A DNA stretch of 64,000 bases from an uncultured Verrucomicrobiae bacterium (GTDB lineage: Bacteria > Verrucomicrobiota > Verrucomicrobiia > Limisphaerales > AAA164-E04), in assembly GCA_951813855.1 (NCBI GenBank), contig OX638380.1:2806876-2870875 (forward strand), given 5' to 3'. The position numbers were made by a program, and so were the translations under genes. The first letter of the stretch is position 1. The number at the start of each line of letters is the position of its first letter. The notes below the pieces were generated by a model. That model had not been told where the DNA came from. It saw only the letters and a program-made list of their open reading frames with translations, and ran no database searches. This document shows positions 25,721-34,472 of this stretch, piece after piece.

Positions 25721-27463
25721 GTGACGCCCTTCTTTCATTTTCTGAATCGGGATTCCCGTTCTAGCGGCGTCTGGACTTTCCGCACGATCATGGCCGCCTT
25801 GGGGTTTGTCCCGATGGGGGTGGCTTTGATCGAAGGATCCGGGATTGACGGTCAAGTCGTCAATATCTTGATCGTGATGATTGCCTTCATCTTGGGCGGT
25901 ACGGCCAGTCTGGCGACTTTGGATGCTTTTCGGGGGAACGCTTGGCGGGAAACTCTGGAGTTGGTTCATTTGACTCGTATGAGTATCGGTGAGTTGTTCC
26001 TGCTCAAATTGGTGACCCGATTCGTCCCCATCCTTCTGGGATTTCTGCCCATCCTGGTTTTGTTTTTTCTGCTGCTGGAGATTCACGACGTGAGCGCGTC
26101 GCTTGGGATTCGATGTTTTTATTTTTCCTGCTGCGCCGTTCTGTTCGGGATCAGTGTCGGTATGGTAAGCTCTTGCCACTCAAATCAGACTATCTTTTTG
26201 GGGGATACCGCCGCCGGAATCATCACTCTGGTGATTTGGGGAAATTGTTGTTTTTTGGTTTTCCCGATTGTGTTTGATCAGATCGGATTGTTTTTTTTAT
26301 TAGTCACTATCTATTTGCTCGGGCATGTAGCGTCATTACCGGGGATCTTCCGTTCGGTGTTCGATAGTCGGCTCGGAAAAGGGGATCGACTCAAGCTTGT
26401 GGTCCTATTGACGATCCCTCTTTTCGTTTACCTTCTTCCGTTATTTCCCGGGAGTGCACCCCGGTTCTATGTCTTTCCGGCCGTTATAGCGTCGTGCATG
26501 GCCGCTATAGCGTTTGTTTACGTCCATCTCGCCAGTCAAGTGGTTAAGGACGCGGATTATCTTTTGAAGAGTTCCCGATGGCGGTTTCTGGTTCCGCCGC
26601 TCGAAATAATCCGGCAAGCCCGTGTCCGGCAGCAAGCGAAATTGCGGAAGAAGCTTCGCTTAAATCTCCCATCGTCTCCCGCAAAATCGATCCCGACGAC
26701 GGATCCGACTCCTTCCAGACCCGGAATCTGGGCCGGTCTTTTTCTGAGCAAGGACGGAGCGGAATATGTTTCGCCTCCCACCATTCAAACAAGGATGGCG
26801 TCGGCCCTTTCAATAATGGGGGGATTGCAACTTGTCGGATTTTCGGTATGGTTTACGCTCGATGAACCGTCTGTCCATTTGAGTTACGTCTTACTTCTCG
26901 CCTTGGTAGAACTCTGCGTCTTTTTAGGAATCATGGTGCGAGCTTCAGATGTTCTCTCCGGAGAACGAAGAAGCGGTATTCTCGAGTTGTTGCTGGTTTC
27001 GCCTCGTTCGTCACGGGTCATCACCGAAGGCGTTCTTCACGCTTTTGCCGGGATCAGAAAAACTCAATCGCTACTGCTGATCATTTGTGCATTATTGTTC
27101 CTGATCATCGCTCATATCCCCTTGTTTCAGGGAAGGGGATCGTATGATTGGGGTCTTTTCCTTTATGTGCCGATATCCCTCGCACTGTGCCGATTTCACC
27201 GATTTCGATTCCTCTGGATTATATCCTGCCGAGACGGTCTGCGGTACGATCGTTCGATCGTCGCTTCTCTGACGCTTCGATTTCTGACCGTGAACGTCGT
27301 GCCCTACGGCATTTTCCTGAGCTGCTTTTTTTTGACAGCTAATGAGCCTATCCGATTGTCCCTCTGCTTTCTATTTCCAGTTCTCCATTGGTTGGTTCTC
27401 GATCGGCTGGCCGCGCGGAGCCGGAACGACCTTTACGACATGGCTCGAGTCATTCGGGCGTAA
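25721..27463 (+). CDS. Double ABC-2-permease-like membrane protein, array copy 1
   Basis: A 580-residue polytopic membrane protein. It contains two ABC-2-type permease signatures. In the first half, AFRGNAWRETLELVHLTRMS is followed by IGELFLLKLVTRF; in the second, SGERRSGILELLLVSPRSSR is followed by VITEGVLHAF. This is the 'ExxxGTLELLLxTPLSxxEIxxGK' pattern of the coupling helix in ABC-2 exporter permeases, so one chain seems to carry both half-transporters. A polar, Pro-rich cytosolic linker (about 310-345, ending TPSRPGIWAG) joins them. No ATPase gene lies in or beside the array. Translation starts at a GTG without Shine-Dalgarno, 9 nt after a -10-like element. It is the most diverged copy at its 5' leader. 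Substrate unknown. Confidence 0.8.
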   Translation: MTPFFHFLNRDSRSSGVWTFRTIMAALGFVPMGVALIEGSGIDGQVVNILIVMIAFILGGTASLATLDAFRGNAWRETLELVHLTRMSIGELFLLKLVTRFVPILLGFLPILVLFFLLLEIHDVSASLGIRCFYFSCCAVLFGISVGMVSSCHSNQTIFLGDTAAGIITLVIWGNCCFLVFPIVFDQIGLFFLLVTIYLLGHVASLPGIFRSVFDSRLGKGDRLKLVVLLTIPLFVYLLPLFPGSAPRFYVFPAVIASCMAAIAFVYVHLASQVVKDADYLLKSSRWRFLVPPLEIIRQARVRQQAKLRKKLRLNLPSSPAKSIPTTDPTPSRPGIWAGLFLSKDGAEYVSPPTIQTRMASALSIMGGLQLVGFSVWFTLDEPSVHLSYVLLLALVELCVFLGIMVRASDVLSGERRSGILELLLVSPRSSRVITEGVLHAFAGIRKTQSLLLIICALLFLIIAHIPLFQGRGSYDWGLFLYVPISLALCRFHRFRFLWIISCRDGLRYDRSIVASLTLRFLTVNVVPYGIFLSCFFLTANEPIRLSLCFLFPVLHWLVLDRLAARSRNDLYDMARVIRA

Positions 27464-27534
27464 CCGGAGCGAGAAGGGCAAATGCTGTCGAAAGCTGTCG
27501 GGCTCGACAAAAAGCTGAGTATAATCGTCTTTCC
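27464..27534 (+). repeat. 71-bp array spacer 1 with embedded promoter
   Basis: Nearly identical to the spacers at 29314-29384 and 31155-31225, and of exactly the same length. It begins CCGGAGCGAGAAGGGCAAAT and contains TATAAT at 27520-27525, 9 nt before the next start codon. No Shine-Dalgarno is present. Confidence 0.8.
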
Positions 27535-29313
27535 ATGACGCTTTTTTTCCATTTTCTGAAACGAGATTCCCGTTCTAGCGGCACCTGGACTTTCCGCACG
27601 ATCATGGCTGCCTTGGGGTTTGGCCTGATGGGGGTGGTTTTGATCGAAGGATCCGGGTTTGGCAGTCAACATCAACATGTCAATTCCTTGATCGTGATGC
27701 TTGCCTTCATCTTTGGCGTTACGGCCAGTCTGGCGACTGGGGATGCTTTTCGGGGGAACGCTTGGCGGGAAACTCTGGAGTGGGTTCATTTGACTCGTAT
27801 GAGTATCGGTGAGTTGTTCCTGATCAAGTTGGTGACCCGATTCGTCTCCATCTTTCTGGGATTTCTGCCCTTCCTGGTTTTGTTTTTTCTGCTGCTGGAG
27901 ATTCACGACGTGAGCGCGTTGCTTGGGATTCGATGTTTTTATTTTTCCTGCTGTGCCGTTCTGTTCGGGATCAGTGTCGGAATGGTAACCTCTTGCCACT
28001 CCAATCAGGCTACCTTTTTGGGGGACACCGCCGGAAGAAACACTCTGATGATTTGGGTAGGTTGTTGGGGTTCGTTTTACATGTTTGATCTGTCCGTCAC
28101 GAATTTTCTGAACGGCTTCAGTTTTTTTGAGGGAGTACTGTTATTCGCCTTTATCATATCGTTCGGGATCGCAGTGTTGTCATCGGGGATCTTCCGTTCG
28201 GTGTTCGATAGTCGGCTCGGAAAAGAGGATCGAATCAAGCTTGTGGTCCTACTGACGATTCCTCTTTTCGTTTACCTTCTCCCATTATTTTCCGGGAGTG
28301 CGAGCGCACCCCGGTACTATGTCTTTCCGGCCGTTATAGCGTCGTACATGGTCGCCATAGCGTTTGTTTACGTCCATCTCGCCAGTCAAATGGTTAAGGA
28401 CGCGGATTATCTTTTGAAGAGTTCCCGATGGCGGTTTCTGATTCCGCCGCTCGAAATAATCCGGCAAGCCCGTGTCCGGCGGCAAGCGAATTTGCGGAAG
28501 AAGTTTCGCTTAAATCTCCCATCGTCTCCCGTAAAACCGATCCCAACGACGGATCCGACTCCTTCCAGACCCGGAATCTGGGCCGGTCTTGTTCTGAGCA
28601 AGGACGGAGCGGAATATGTTTCGCCTTCCATTATTCAATCTAAGATTGCGTCGGCATTGTTAATAGGAGTGGGAGTCTCTCTTGCCCAAAGCGCGGTTCT
28701 TACTGCGTTACTCTTTCCGTCTTACCATTTGAGTTACGTCTTATTTGTCGCCGGGGTAGAGCTCTGCGTCTTTTTAGGAATCATGGTGCGAGCTTCAAAT
28801 GTTCTCTCCGGAGAACGAAGAAGCGGTATTCTCGAGTTGTTGCTGGTTTCGCCTCGTTCGTCACGGGTCATCACCGAAGGCGTTCTTCACGCTTTTGCCG
28901 GGATCAGAAAAACTCAATCGCTACTGCTGATCATTTGTGCATTATTGTTCCTGATCATCGCTCATATCCCCTTGTTTCTAGGAAGGGGATCGTATGATTG
29001 GGGTCTTTTCCTTTATGTGCCGATATCCCTCGCACTGTGTCGATTTCACCGATTTCGATTCCTCTGGATTATATCCTGCCGAGACGGCCTGCGGTACCAT
29101 CGTTCGATCGCCGCTTCTCTGACGCTCCGATTTCTGACCGTGAACGTCGTGCCCTACGGCATTTTCCTGAGCTGCTTTATTATGATTGCTAACGAGCCTG
29201 TCCGATTGTCCCTCTGCTTCCTGTTTCCGGTTCTCCATTGGCTGATTCTTGATCGGCTGGCCGCGCGGAGCCGGAACGACCTTCACGACATGGCTCGAGT
29301 CATTCGGGCGTAA
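27535..29313 (+). CDS. Double ABC-2-permease-like membrane protein, array copy 2
   Basis: A 592-residue paralogue of copy 1, nearly identical to it over the first 150 residues and the last 200. The same paired permease signatures are present (RGNAWRETLEWVHLTRMS and GERRSGILELLLVSPRSS). Two windows differ strongly from the other copies: the segment after TSCHSN up to FRSVFDSRLG (about 80 residues), and the roughly 40 residues before HLSYVLF. The start chosen is the ATG at 27535, equivalent to the GTG of the other copies; the frame is open further upstream through the spacer and into copy 1, but that part is simply the repeat. TATAAT lies 9 nt before the ATG, so a leaderless mRNA is likely. No partner ATPase is adjacent. 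Confidence 0.8.
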   Translation: MTLFFHFLKRDSRSSGTWTFRTIMAALGFGLMGVVLIEGSGFGSQHQHVNSLIVMLAFIFGVTASLATGDAFRGNAWRETLEWVHLTRMSIGELFLIKLVTRFVSIFLGFLPFLVLFFLLLEIHDVSALLGIRCFYFSCCAVLFGISVGMVTSCHSNQATFLGDTAGRNTLMIWVGCWGSFYMFDLSVTNFLNGFSFFEGVLLFAFIISFGIAVLSSGIFRSVFDSRLGKEDRIKLVVLLTIPLFVYLLPLFSGSASAPRYYVFPAVIASYMVAIAFVYVHLASQMVKDADYLLKSSRWRFLIPPLEIIRQARVRRQANLRKKFRLNLPSSPVKPIPTTDPTPSRPGIWAGLVLSKDGAEYVSPSIIQSKIASALLIGVGVSLAQSAVLTALLFPSYHLSYVLFVAGVELCVFLGIMVRASNVLSGERRSGILELLLVSPRSSRVITEGVLHAFAGIRKTQSLLLIICALLFLIIAHIPLFLGRGSYDWGLFLYVPISLALCRFHRFRFLWIISCRDGLRYHRSIAASLTLRFLTVNVVPYGIFLSCFIMIANEPVRLSLCFLFPVLHWLILDRLAARSRNDLHDMARVIRA

Positions 29314-29384
29314 CCGGAGTGAGTAGGGCAAATGCTGCCGAAAGCTGTCGGGCTCGACAAAAAGCTGAGTATAATCGCCTTTCC
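29314..29384 (+). repeat. 71-bp array spacer 2 with embedded promoter
   Basis: Same length and nearly the same sequence as spacers 1 and 3. TATAAT is at 29370-29375, 9 nt before the GTG of copy 3. Confidence 0.8.
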
Positions 29385-31154
29385 GTGACGCTTTTCTTTC
29401 ATTTTCTGAAACGAGATTCCCGTTCTAGCGGCGTCTGGACTTTCCGCACGATCATGGCTGCCTTGGGGTTTGTCCCGATGGGGGTGGCTTTGATCGAAGG
29501 ATCCGGGTCTTACGGTCAATATGTCAATCCCTTGATTGTGATGCTTGCCATGCTCTGGGGCGTTGCGGCTACTCTGGCGACTTTGGATTCTTTTCGGGGG
29601 AACGCTTGGCGGGAAACTCTGGAGTTGGTTCATATGACCCGATTGGGCATCAGCGAGCTGTTCTTTTACCGGATGGCGGCCCGAAGCGCCCACATATTTC
29701 TGGGAGGTCTGCCCCTCCTAGGTTTGTTTTTTCTCGTGCAGCTGATTCATGACCCAAGCGCGTCGCATGGGATTCGATTCTTTTTTTGCTGTTGCTGCGC
29801 CGTTTTCTTCGGGCTCGGCGTTGGTATGGTTACCTCTTGTCATTCTAATTGGGCCACCCTTCCGGGATATTCCGCAGTTGGTGCTTCCTGTGGCATTTGG
29901 GGGATTCCTGTTTTTTTTATGTTCTTGAGCGATGTAGTCGACAGGCATTTTCGGATCGGCTTCGGTTATCACAGTTTTCAGTTATTCATCTTTCTCGCCT
30001 TTTTGCGTCCCTTATTGATCGTAAAATCGTTTTTTCCGGTGACCTTCAGTTCGGAGTTCGATAGTCGGCTTAGAAAAATGGATCGGTTCAAGCTGTCGGC
30101 CCTGGTAACGCTTCCTTTATTCGTTTGCTTTTTCCTGTTAATCCCCGGGATTGCGCCTCGGTACTATGTTATCCCGGCCGTTAGCGCATTACTCATGGTA
30201 GCCGTGGCGTTCGGTTATGTATATCTCGCTAGTCATTTGGTTAGGGATGCAGATTATCTATCGAAGAGTCCGCGATGGCGGTTTCTGGTTCCGCCGTTCG
30301 AAAAAATCCAACAATACCGTGTCCAGCGGCAAGCGGAATTGCAGAAGCAACTTCAATCAAAATTCCCGTCGTCCTCCGTAAAGCCGCTCGTGACGACGGA
30401 TTCGACTCCCTCAAGACCTGGAATCTGGGCCGATCACTATCTTAGCAAGGACGGAGAAGAAATGATTCCATCCCCCACAACTCAAATCATAACTAGAGGA
30501 ATAATTATAGGAATAATGATAGGAACCCTTCTCTTCGTATTATTTCCGTTTCCATTTCCGTCTGACCATTTGAGTTACGTCTTTTTTGTCGCCTTGGTAG
30601 AACTCTTAGTCTTTTCATTCATCATGGCGCGAGCTTCAGGTGTTCTCTCCGGAGAACGAAGAAGCGGTATTCTCGAATTGTTGCTGGTTTCGCCTTGTTC
30701 GTCACGGGTCATTACCGAAGGCGTTCTTCACGCTTTTGCCGGGATCAGAAATGCTCTATCGCTACTGCTGATCATTTTCGAATTATTGTTCCTGATCAAA
30801 GCTCTTATCGGCTTGTTTCTGGGAAGGGGATCGTATGATTGGGGTCTTTTCCTTTATGTGCCGATATCCCTCGCACTGTGCCGATTTCACCGATTTCGAT
30901 TCCTCTGGATTATATCCTGCCGAGACGGTCTGCGGTACGATCGTTCGATCGCCGCTTCTCTGGCGCTCCGATTTCTGACCGTGATCGTCGTGCCCTACGG
31001 CATTTTCCTGAGCTGCTTTTTTTTGATAGCTAATGAGCCGATCCGATCGTCCCTCTGCTTCCTATTTCCAGTTCTCCATTGGTCGGGTCTCGATCGGCTG
31101 GCCGAGCGGAGCCGGAACGACCTTCACGACATGGCTCGAGTCATTCGGGCGTAA
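29385..31154 (+). CDS. Double ABC-2-permease-like membrane protein, array copy 3
   Basis: A 589-residue paralogue, the most divergent of the four in its N-terminal half. It has RGNAWRETLELVHMTRLG, ISELFFYRMAARS and an SHGIRFFFCCCCAV helix in place of the sequences shared by copies 1, 2 and 4. Its C-terminal 180 residues rejoin the consensus almost exactly (GERRSGILELLLVSPCSSR onward). The cytosolic linker reads RQAELQKQLQSKFPSSSV, shared in part with copy 4 rather than copies 1 and 2. This patchwork points to recombination or gene conversion among array members. It starts at a GTG 9 nt downstream of a perfect TATAAT, without Shine-Dalgarno. Membrane topology is the same as in copy 1. Confidence 0.8.
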   Translation: MTLFFHFLKRDSRSSGVWTFRTIMAALGFVPMGVALIEGSGSYGQYVNPLIVMLAMLWGVAATLATLDSFRGNAWRETLELVHMTRLGISELFFYRMAARSAHIFLGGLPLLGLFFLVQLIHDPSASHGIRFFFCCCCAVFFGLGVGMVTSCHSNWATLPGYSAVGASCGIWGIPVFFMFLSDVVDRHFRIGFGYHSFQLFIFLAFLRPLLIVKSFFPVTFSSEFDSRLRKMDRFKLSALVTLPLFVCFFLLIPGIAPRYYVIPAVSALLMVAVAFGYVYLASHLVRDADYLSKSPRWRFLVPPFEKIQQYRVQRQAELQKQLQSKFPSSSVKPLVTTDSTPSRPGIWADHYLSKDGEEMIPSPTTQIITRGIIIGIMIGTLLFVLFPFPFPSDHLSYVFFVALVELLVFSFIMARASGVLSGERRSGILELLLVSPCSSRVITEGVLHAFAGIRNALSLLLIIFELLFLIKALIGLFLGRGSYDWGLFLYVPISLALCRFHRFRFLWIISCRDGLRYDRSIAASLALRFLTVIVVPYGIFLSCFFLIANEPIRSSLCFLFPVLHWSGLDRLAERSRNDLHDMARVIRA

Positions 31155-31225
31155 CCGGAGCGAGAAGGGCAAATGCTGCCGAAAGCTGTCGGGCTCGACA
31201 AAAAGCTGAGTATAATCGTCTTTCC
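31155..31225 (+). repeat. 71-bp array spacer 3 with embedded promoter
   Basis: Same length and nearly the same sequence as spacers 1 and 2. TATAAT is at 31211-31216, 9 nt before the GTG of copy 4. Confidence 0.8.
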
Positions 31226-32995
31226 GTGACGCTTTTCTTCCATTTTCTGAAACGGGATTCCCGTTCTAGCGGCACCTGGACTTTCCGCACGATCACGGCT
31301 GCCTTGGGGTTTGTCTTGATGGGGTCGGCTTTGATCGAAGGATCTTGGTTTGACGGTCAAAATGTCAATTGGATGATCGTGATGCTTGCCTTGATTTCGG
31401 GCGGCACGGCCAGTCTGACGGCTGGGGATGCTTTTCGGGGGAACGCTTGGCGGGAAACTCTGGAGTTGGTTTATTTGACTCGTATGAGTATCGGTGAGTT
31501 GTTCCTGCTCAAGTTGGTGACCCGATTCGTCCCCATCCTTCTGGGATTTCTACCCTTCCTGGTTTTGTTTTTACTGCTGCTGGAGATTCACGACGTGAGC
31601 GCGTCGCTTGGGATTCGATGTTTTTATTATTCCTGCTGTGCCGTTCTGTTCGGGATCAGTGTCGGGATGGTAACATCTTGTCACTCCCAACGGGGGGACA
31701 TCGCCGGAATCAACACTATTCTTATTTGGGGATATAGTTGGTTGTCGTTTTACCTGATTGATCTGATCGTCACGACTTTCCTGAACAGCGTTTTCGGTTT
31801 TCTGCTATTGATTATATTGTGCGGTTTCATACTTTTCTCGACGTACGAGAAGGAAGGGTTACCATCGGGGATCTTCCGTTCGGTGTTCGATAGTCGGCTC
31901 GGAAAAGAGGATCGACTCAAGCTTGCGGTCCTCTTGACGATCCCTCTTTGCGTTTACCTTCTCCCGTTATTTCCCGGGAGCGCACCCCGGTTCTATGTCT
32001 TTCCAACCGTTATAGCGTCGTACATGGCGGCCATAGCGTTTGTTTACGTCCATCTCGCCAGTCTAATGGTTAAGGACGCGGATTATCTTTTGAAGAGTTC
32101 CCGATGGCGGTTTCTGGTTCCGCCGCTCGAAAAAATTCAACAACACCGTGTCCAGGGACAAGCGGATTTGCAGAAGGAACATCAATCAAAGTTCCCGTCG
32201 TCCTCCGTAAATCCGATCATGACGACGGATTCGACTCCCTCAAGACCTGGAATCTGGGCCGATCACTATCTTAGCAAGGCCCCCGGAACTGTTACACTTT
32301 TGGAGTTGATCTGTTCCATAGTAGGTCCCTTTATTCTTGTCCTTATGGCTTTCTTTGTTACGGTGTCCCGATTGGTGATCCAAGCTTTGTTACCATTTCC
32401 GTCTTACCATTTGAGTTATGTCTTACTAGTCGTCGGGGTAGAACTCTGCGTCTTTTTAGGAATCATGGCGCGAGCTTCAGGTGTTCTCTCCGGAGAACGA
32501 AGAAGCGGTATGCTCGAATTGTTGCTGGTTTCGCCTTGTTCGTCTCGGGTCATTACCGAAGGCGCGCTTCACGCTTTTGCCGAAATCAGAAATACTCTAT
32601 CGCTACTGCTGATCATTTGCGAATTATTGCTTCTGATCATCGCTAACATCAGCTTCTTTTTGGGAAGTGGATCGTATGACTGGGGTCTTTTCCTTTATGT
32701 GTCGATATCTCTCGCATTGTGCCGATTTCACCGATTTCGATTTCTCTGGATTATATCCTGTCGAGACGGTCTGCGGTACGATCGTTCGATAGCCGTTTCT
32801 CTGACGCTTCGATTTTTGACCGTGATCGTCGTGCCCTACGGCATTTTCCTGAGCTGCTTTTTTTTGATTGCTAACGAGCCTATCCGATTGTCTCTCTGCT
32901 TTCTATTCCCAGTTCTCCATTGGTTGGTGCTCAATCGGCTGGCCGCACGGTGCCGGAACGACTTTCACGACATGGCTCGAGTCATTCGGGCGTAA
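31226..32995 (+). CDS. Double ABC-2-permease-like membrane protein, array copy 4
   Basis: A 589-residue paralogue. The first 150 residues follow copies 1 and 2, the linker follows copy 3 (SSSVNPIMTTDSTPSRPG), and the second variable window (KAPGTVTLLELICSIVG onward) is unique. Both permease signatures are kept: RGNAWRETLELVYLTRMS and GERRSGMLELLLVSPCSSR. The C-terminal RFLWIISCRDGLRYDRS segment is shared by all copies. After the stop, spacer homology continues for about 36 bases and then ends abruptly at 33031, marking the edge of the duplicated unit. Substrate and partner ATPase unknown; the only ABC ATPase in the window is in the operon at 53-64 kb. Confidence 0.8.
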   Translation: MTLFFHFLKRDSRSSGTWTFRTITAALGFVLMGSALIEGSWFDGQNVNWMIVMLALISGGTASLTAGDAFRGNAWRETLELVYLTRMSIGELFLLKLVTRFVPILLGFLPFLVLFLLLLEIHDVSASLGIRCFYYSCCAVLFGISVGMVTSCHSQRGDIAGINTILIWGYSWLSFYLIDLIVTTFLNSVFGFLLLIILCGFILFSTYEKEGLPSGIFRSVFDSRLGKEDRLKLAVLLTIPLCVYLLPLFPGSAPRFYVFPTVIASYMAAIAFVYVHLASLMVKDADYLLKSSRWRFLVPPLEKIQQHRVQGQADLQKEHQSKFPSSSVNPIMTTDSTPSRPGIWADHYLSKAPGTVTLLELICSIVGPFILVLMAFFVTVSRLVIQALLPFPSYHLSYVLLVVGVELCVFLGIMARASGVLSGERRSGMLELLLVSPCSSRVITEGALHAFAEIRNTLSLLLIICELLLLIIANISFFLGSGSYDWGLFLYVSISLALCRFHRFRFLWIISCRDGLRYDRSIAVSLTLRFLTVIVVPYGIFLSCFFLIANEPIRLSLCFLFPVLHWLVLNRLAARCRNDFHDMARVIRA

Positions 32996-33031
32996 CCGGT
33001 GCGAGAAGAGCAAATGCTGCCGAAAGCTGTC
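32996..33031 (+). repeat. Truncated array spacer at the end of the permease array
   Basis: The first half of the 71-bp spacer recurs after copy 4, up to GCTGTCGGGC, and then the sequence diverges. This fixes the right boundary of the duplication unit. The promoter half is absent. Confidence 0.75.
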
Positions 33032-33135
33032 GGGCAGTCGTCGGCCAGCGGAGAATTCGAACCGGGGTCGATAATTTTCGAACCCTTTTGTCCTTCGTTT
33101 GGAACTGTCGTTCCCAGGGGAGAAAGGAAGATTCG

Positions 33136-34311
33136 CTAGGCGGAAGTTTCGTTGTTTGCGGATTTCCGGAGCGATCGGGCGTCGGGTTCAGTCTGGTCCG
33201 AAGCGTTCGACTTGCCGGTAGCGGGGCGATAGACCCGCCGGTAGCGGGGCCCCAGCGAGGTGAGTATTTCATAGGCGATAGTGCCGGCCGAAAGCGCCAA
33301 GGAATCCAGGGTAACGGGGTGCCCGATAATCGTCGCTTCCGACCCCGGCAAGGTTCGTTCCTCGGGTAATTCGGTGATATCGACGGTGATCAGGTCCATC
33401 GAAATCCGTCCGAGGATCGGCGCCAGGATATCGTCGAAGGCGCAAAACCCGCGATTGCTCAGGGAGCGCAAGTAGCCGTCGGCGTAGCCCACGGGCAAAG
33501 TGGCGATTCTGGTGGGCCTCCGGGCGGACCAACTGGCGTCGTAACCGACGGTTTGGGGCGGGTCGATGTGGCGCACTTGCAGTATTTTCGCAGTGAGGCG
33601 GACGACCTCGGAGAACGGATTAAGGTCGGCGGGCCGGGGATTGGAGCCATACAAGGCGATGCCGGGCCGTACCAGGTCGAAGTGATAGGGCGCTCCCAAA
33701 AGCACGCCGGCCGAATTGGCCAAGCTGGCGCGGGCCGGTCGCAAGTTACGGCAGTGAGCGGCGAACTCTTTTCGTTGTTGGTCGTTGCGTTCGTTTTGGG
33801 GTTCGTCACAGGCGAGCAAGTGGCTCATGAGTCCGAACGGTTCCAGTCCTGCGAGTCGCGCGGGGTCGTGCCGCAGGAGGCGTATTTCCTCGTCGGGAAG
33901 CCCCAACCGGGACATGCCGGTGTCGACGTGGATGATCGACGATAGCGGACGGCCTTGCCGGCGGGCGCAGGCGCTCCAGGTTTCGATTTGCCCGAGATCG
34001 TTCAACACGGGCGTGAGCCGGTGTTCTAACGAGCAGGCCAGATGCCGTTCTCCGACGCCGTTCAGAATCAATATTTCGGCCCGCTCTCCGAGGATCGAAC
34101 GCAAGGCGACGCCTTCTTCCAGCGTGGCGACGAAAAAAGTGCGGCACCCCGTTTGTTGCAGTACCGACGCCACTCGCTCGATTCCCAGATTGTAGGCGTT
34201 CGCCTTGACTACGGCGGCGCATTCGGCGCCTGCGGCTAGGTCGCGCAACCTCCGGTAGTTCCGGGCGATCGCTTCCAGATCAATCGTCAATACCGGGCCG
34301 GTAGGCTCCAT
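33136..34311 (-). CDS. alr: Alanine racemase
   Basis: A 391-residue PLP-dependent alanine racemase that supplies D-alanine for peptidoglycan. The PLP lysine is Lys36 in VVKANAY; the usual following GHG is NLG here, a mild deviation. The second catalytic base is Tyr257 in VGYDASW. Other signatures are HVDTGMSRLG (128-137), RPGIALYG (215-222), PVGYADGY (273-280) and GRISMDLITVD (301-311). A basic, Ser/Asn-rich tail of about 30 residues extends beyond the usual end. The gene is single on the minus strand; its end lies about 140 bp from the end of the permease array, with the two convergent. No murF or other cell-wall gene is beside it. Assignment is firm. Confidence 0.95.
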   Translation of the reverse strand: MEPTGPVLTIDLEAIARNYRRLRDLAAGAECAAVVKANAYNLGIERVASVLQQTGCRTFFVATLEEGVALRSILGERAEILILNGVGERHLACSLEHRLTPVLNDLGQIETWSACARRQGRPLSSIIHVDTGMSRLGLPDEEIRLLRHDPARLAGLEPFGLMSHLLACDEPQNERNDQQRKEFAAHCRNLRPARASLANSAGVLLGAPYHFDLVRPGIALYGSNPRPADLNPFSEVVRLTAKILQVRHIDPPQTVGYDASWSARRPTRIATLPVGYADGYLRSLSNRGFCAFDDILAPILGRISMDLITVDITELPEERTLPGSEATIIGHPVTLDSLALSAGTIAYEILTSLGPRYRRVYRPATGKSNASDQTEPDARSLRKSANNETSA

Positions 34312-34472
34312 GGCGCAAGGTTGGATTACCGAGTCGTTCGCGGCAAAAGCTCGCCGGTGCGCTCAAGTCGATTCGAGATTTCATGAACGCTCGCCGCCGA
34401 ATCGAATCGGCCGTTGACGATTCGGGTGCCGGCCGACCGGATAATCACGACGGCGTTCGACCGGTTTTGAAG

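Noticed and set aside
27511..27525. TCGACA just upstream of TATAAT as a -35 element of the permease genes
   Set aside because: Spacing to the -10 is only 10 bp, too short for a sigma70-type promoter.
25700..33031. Repeated spacers as a CRISPR-like array
   Set aside because: The repeats are 71 bp apart by whole genes, contain promoters, and no short-repeat/spacer structure or cas gene is present.
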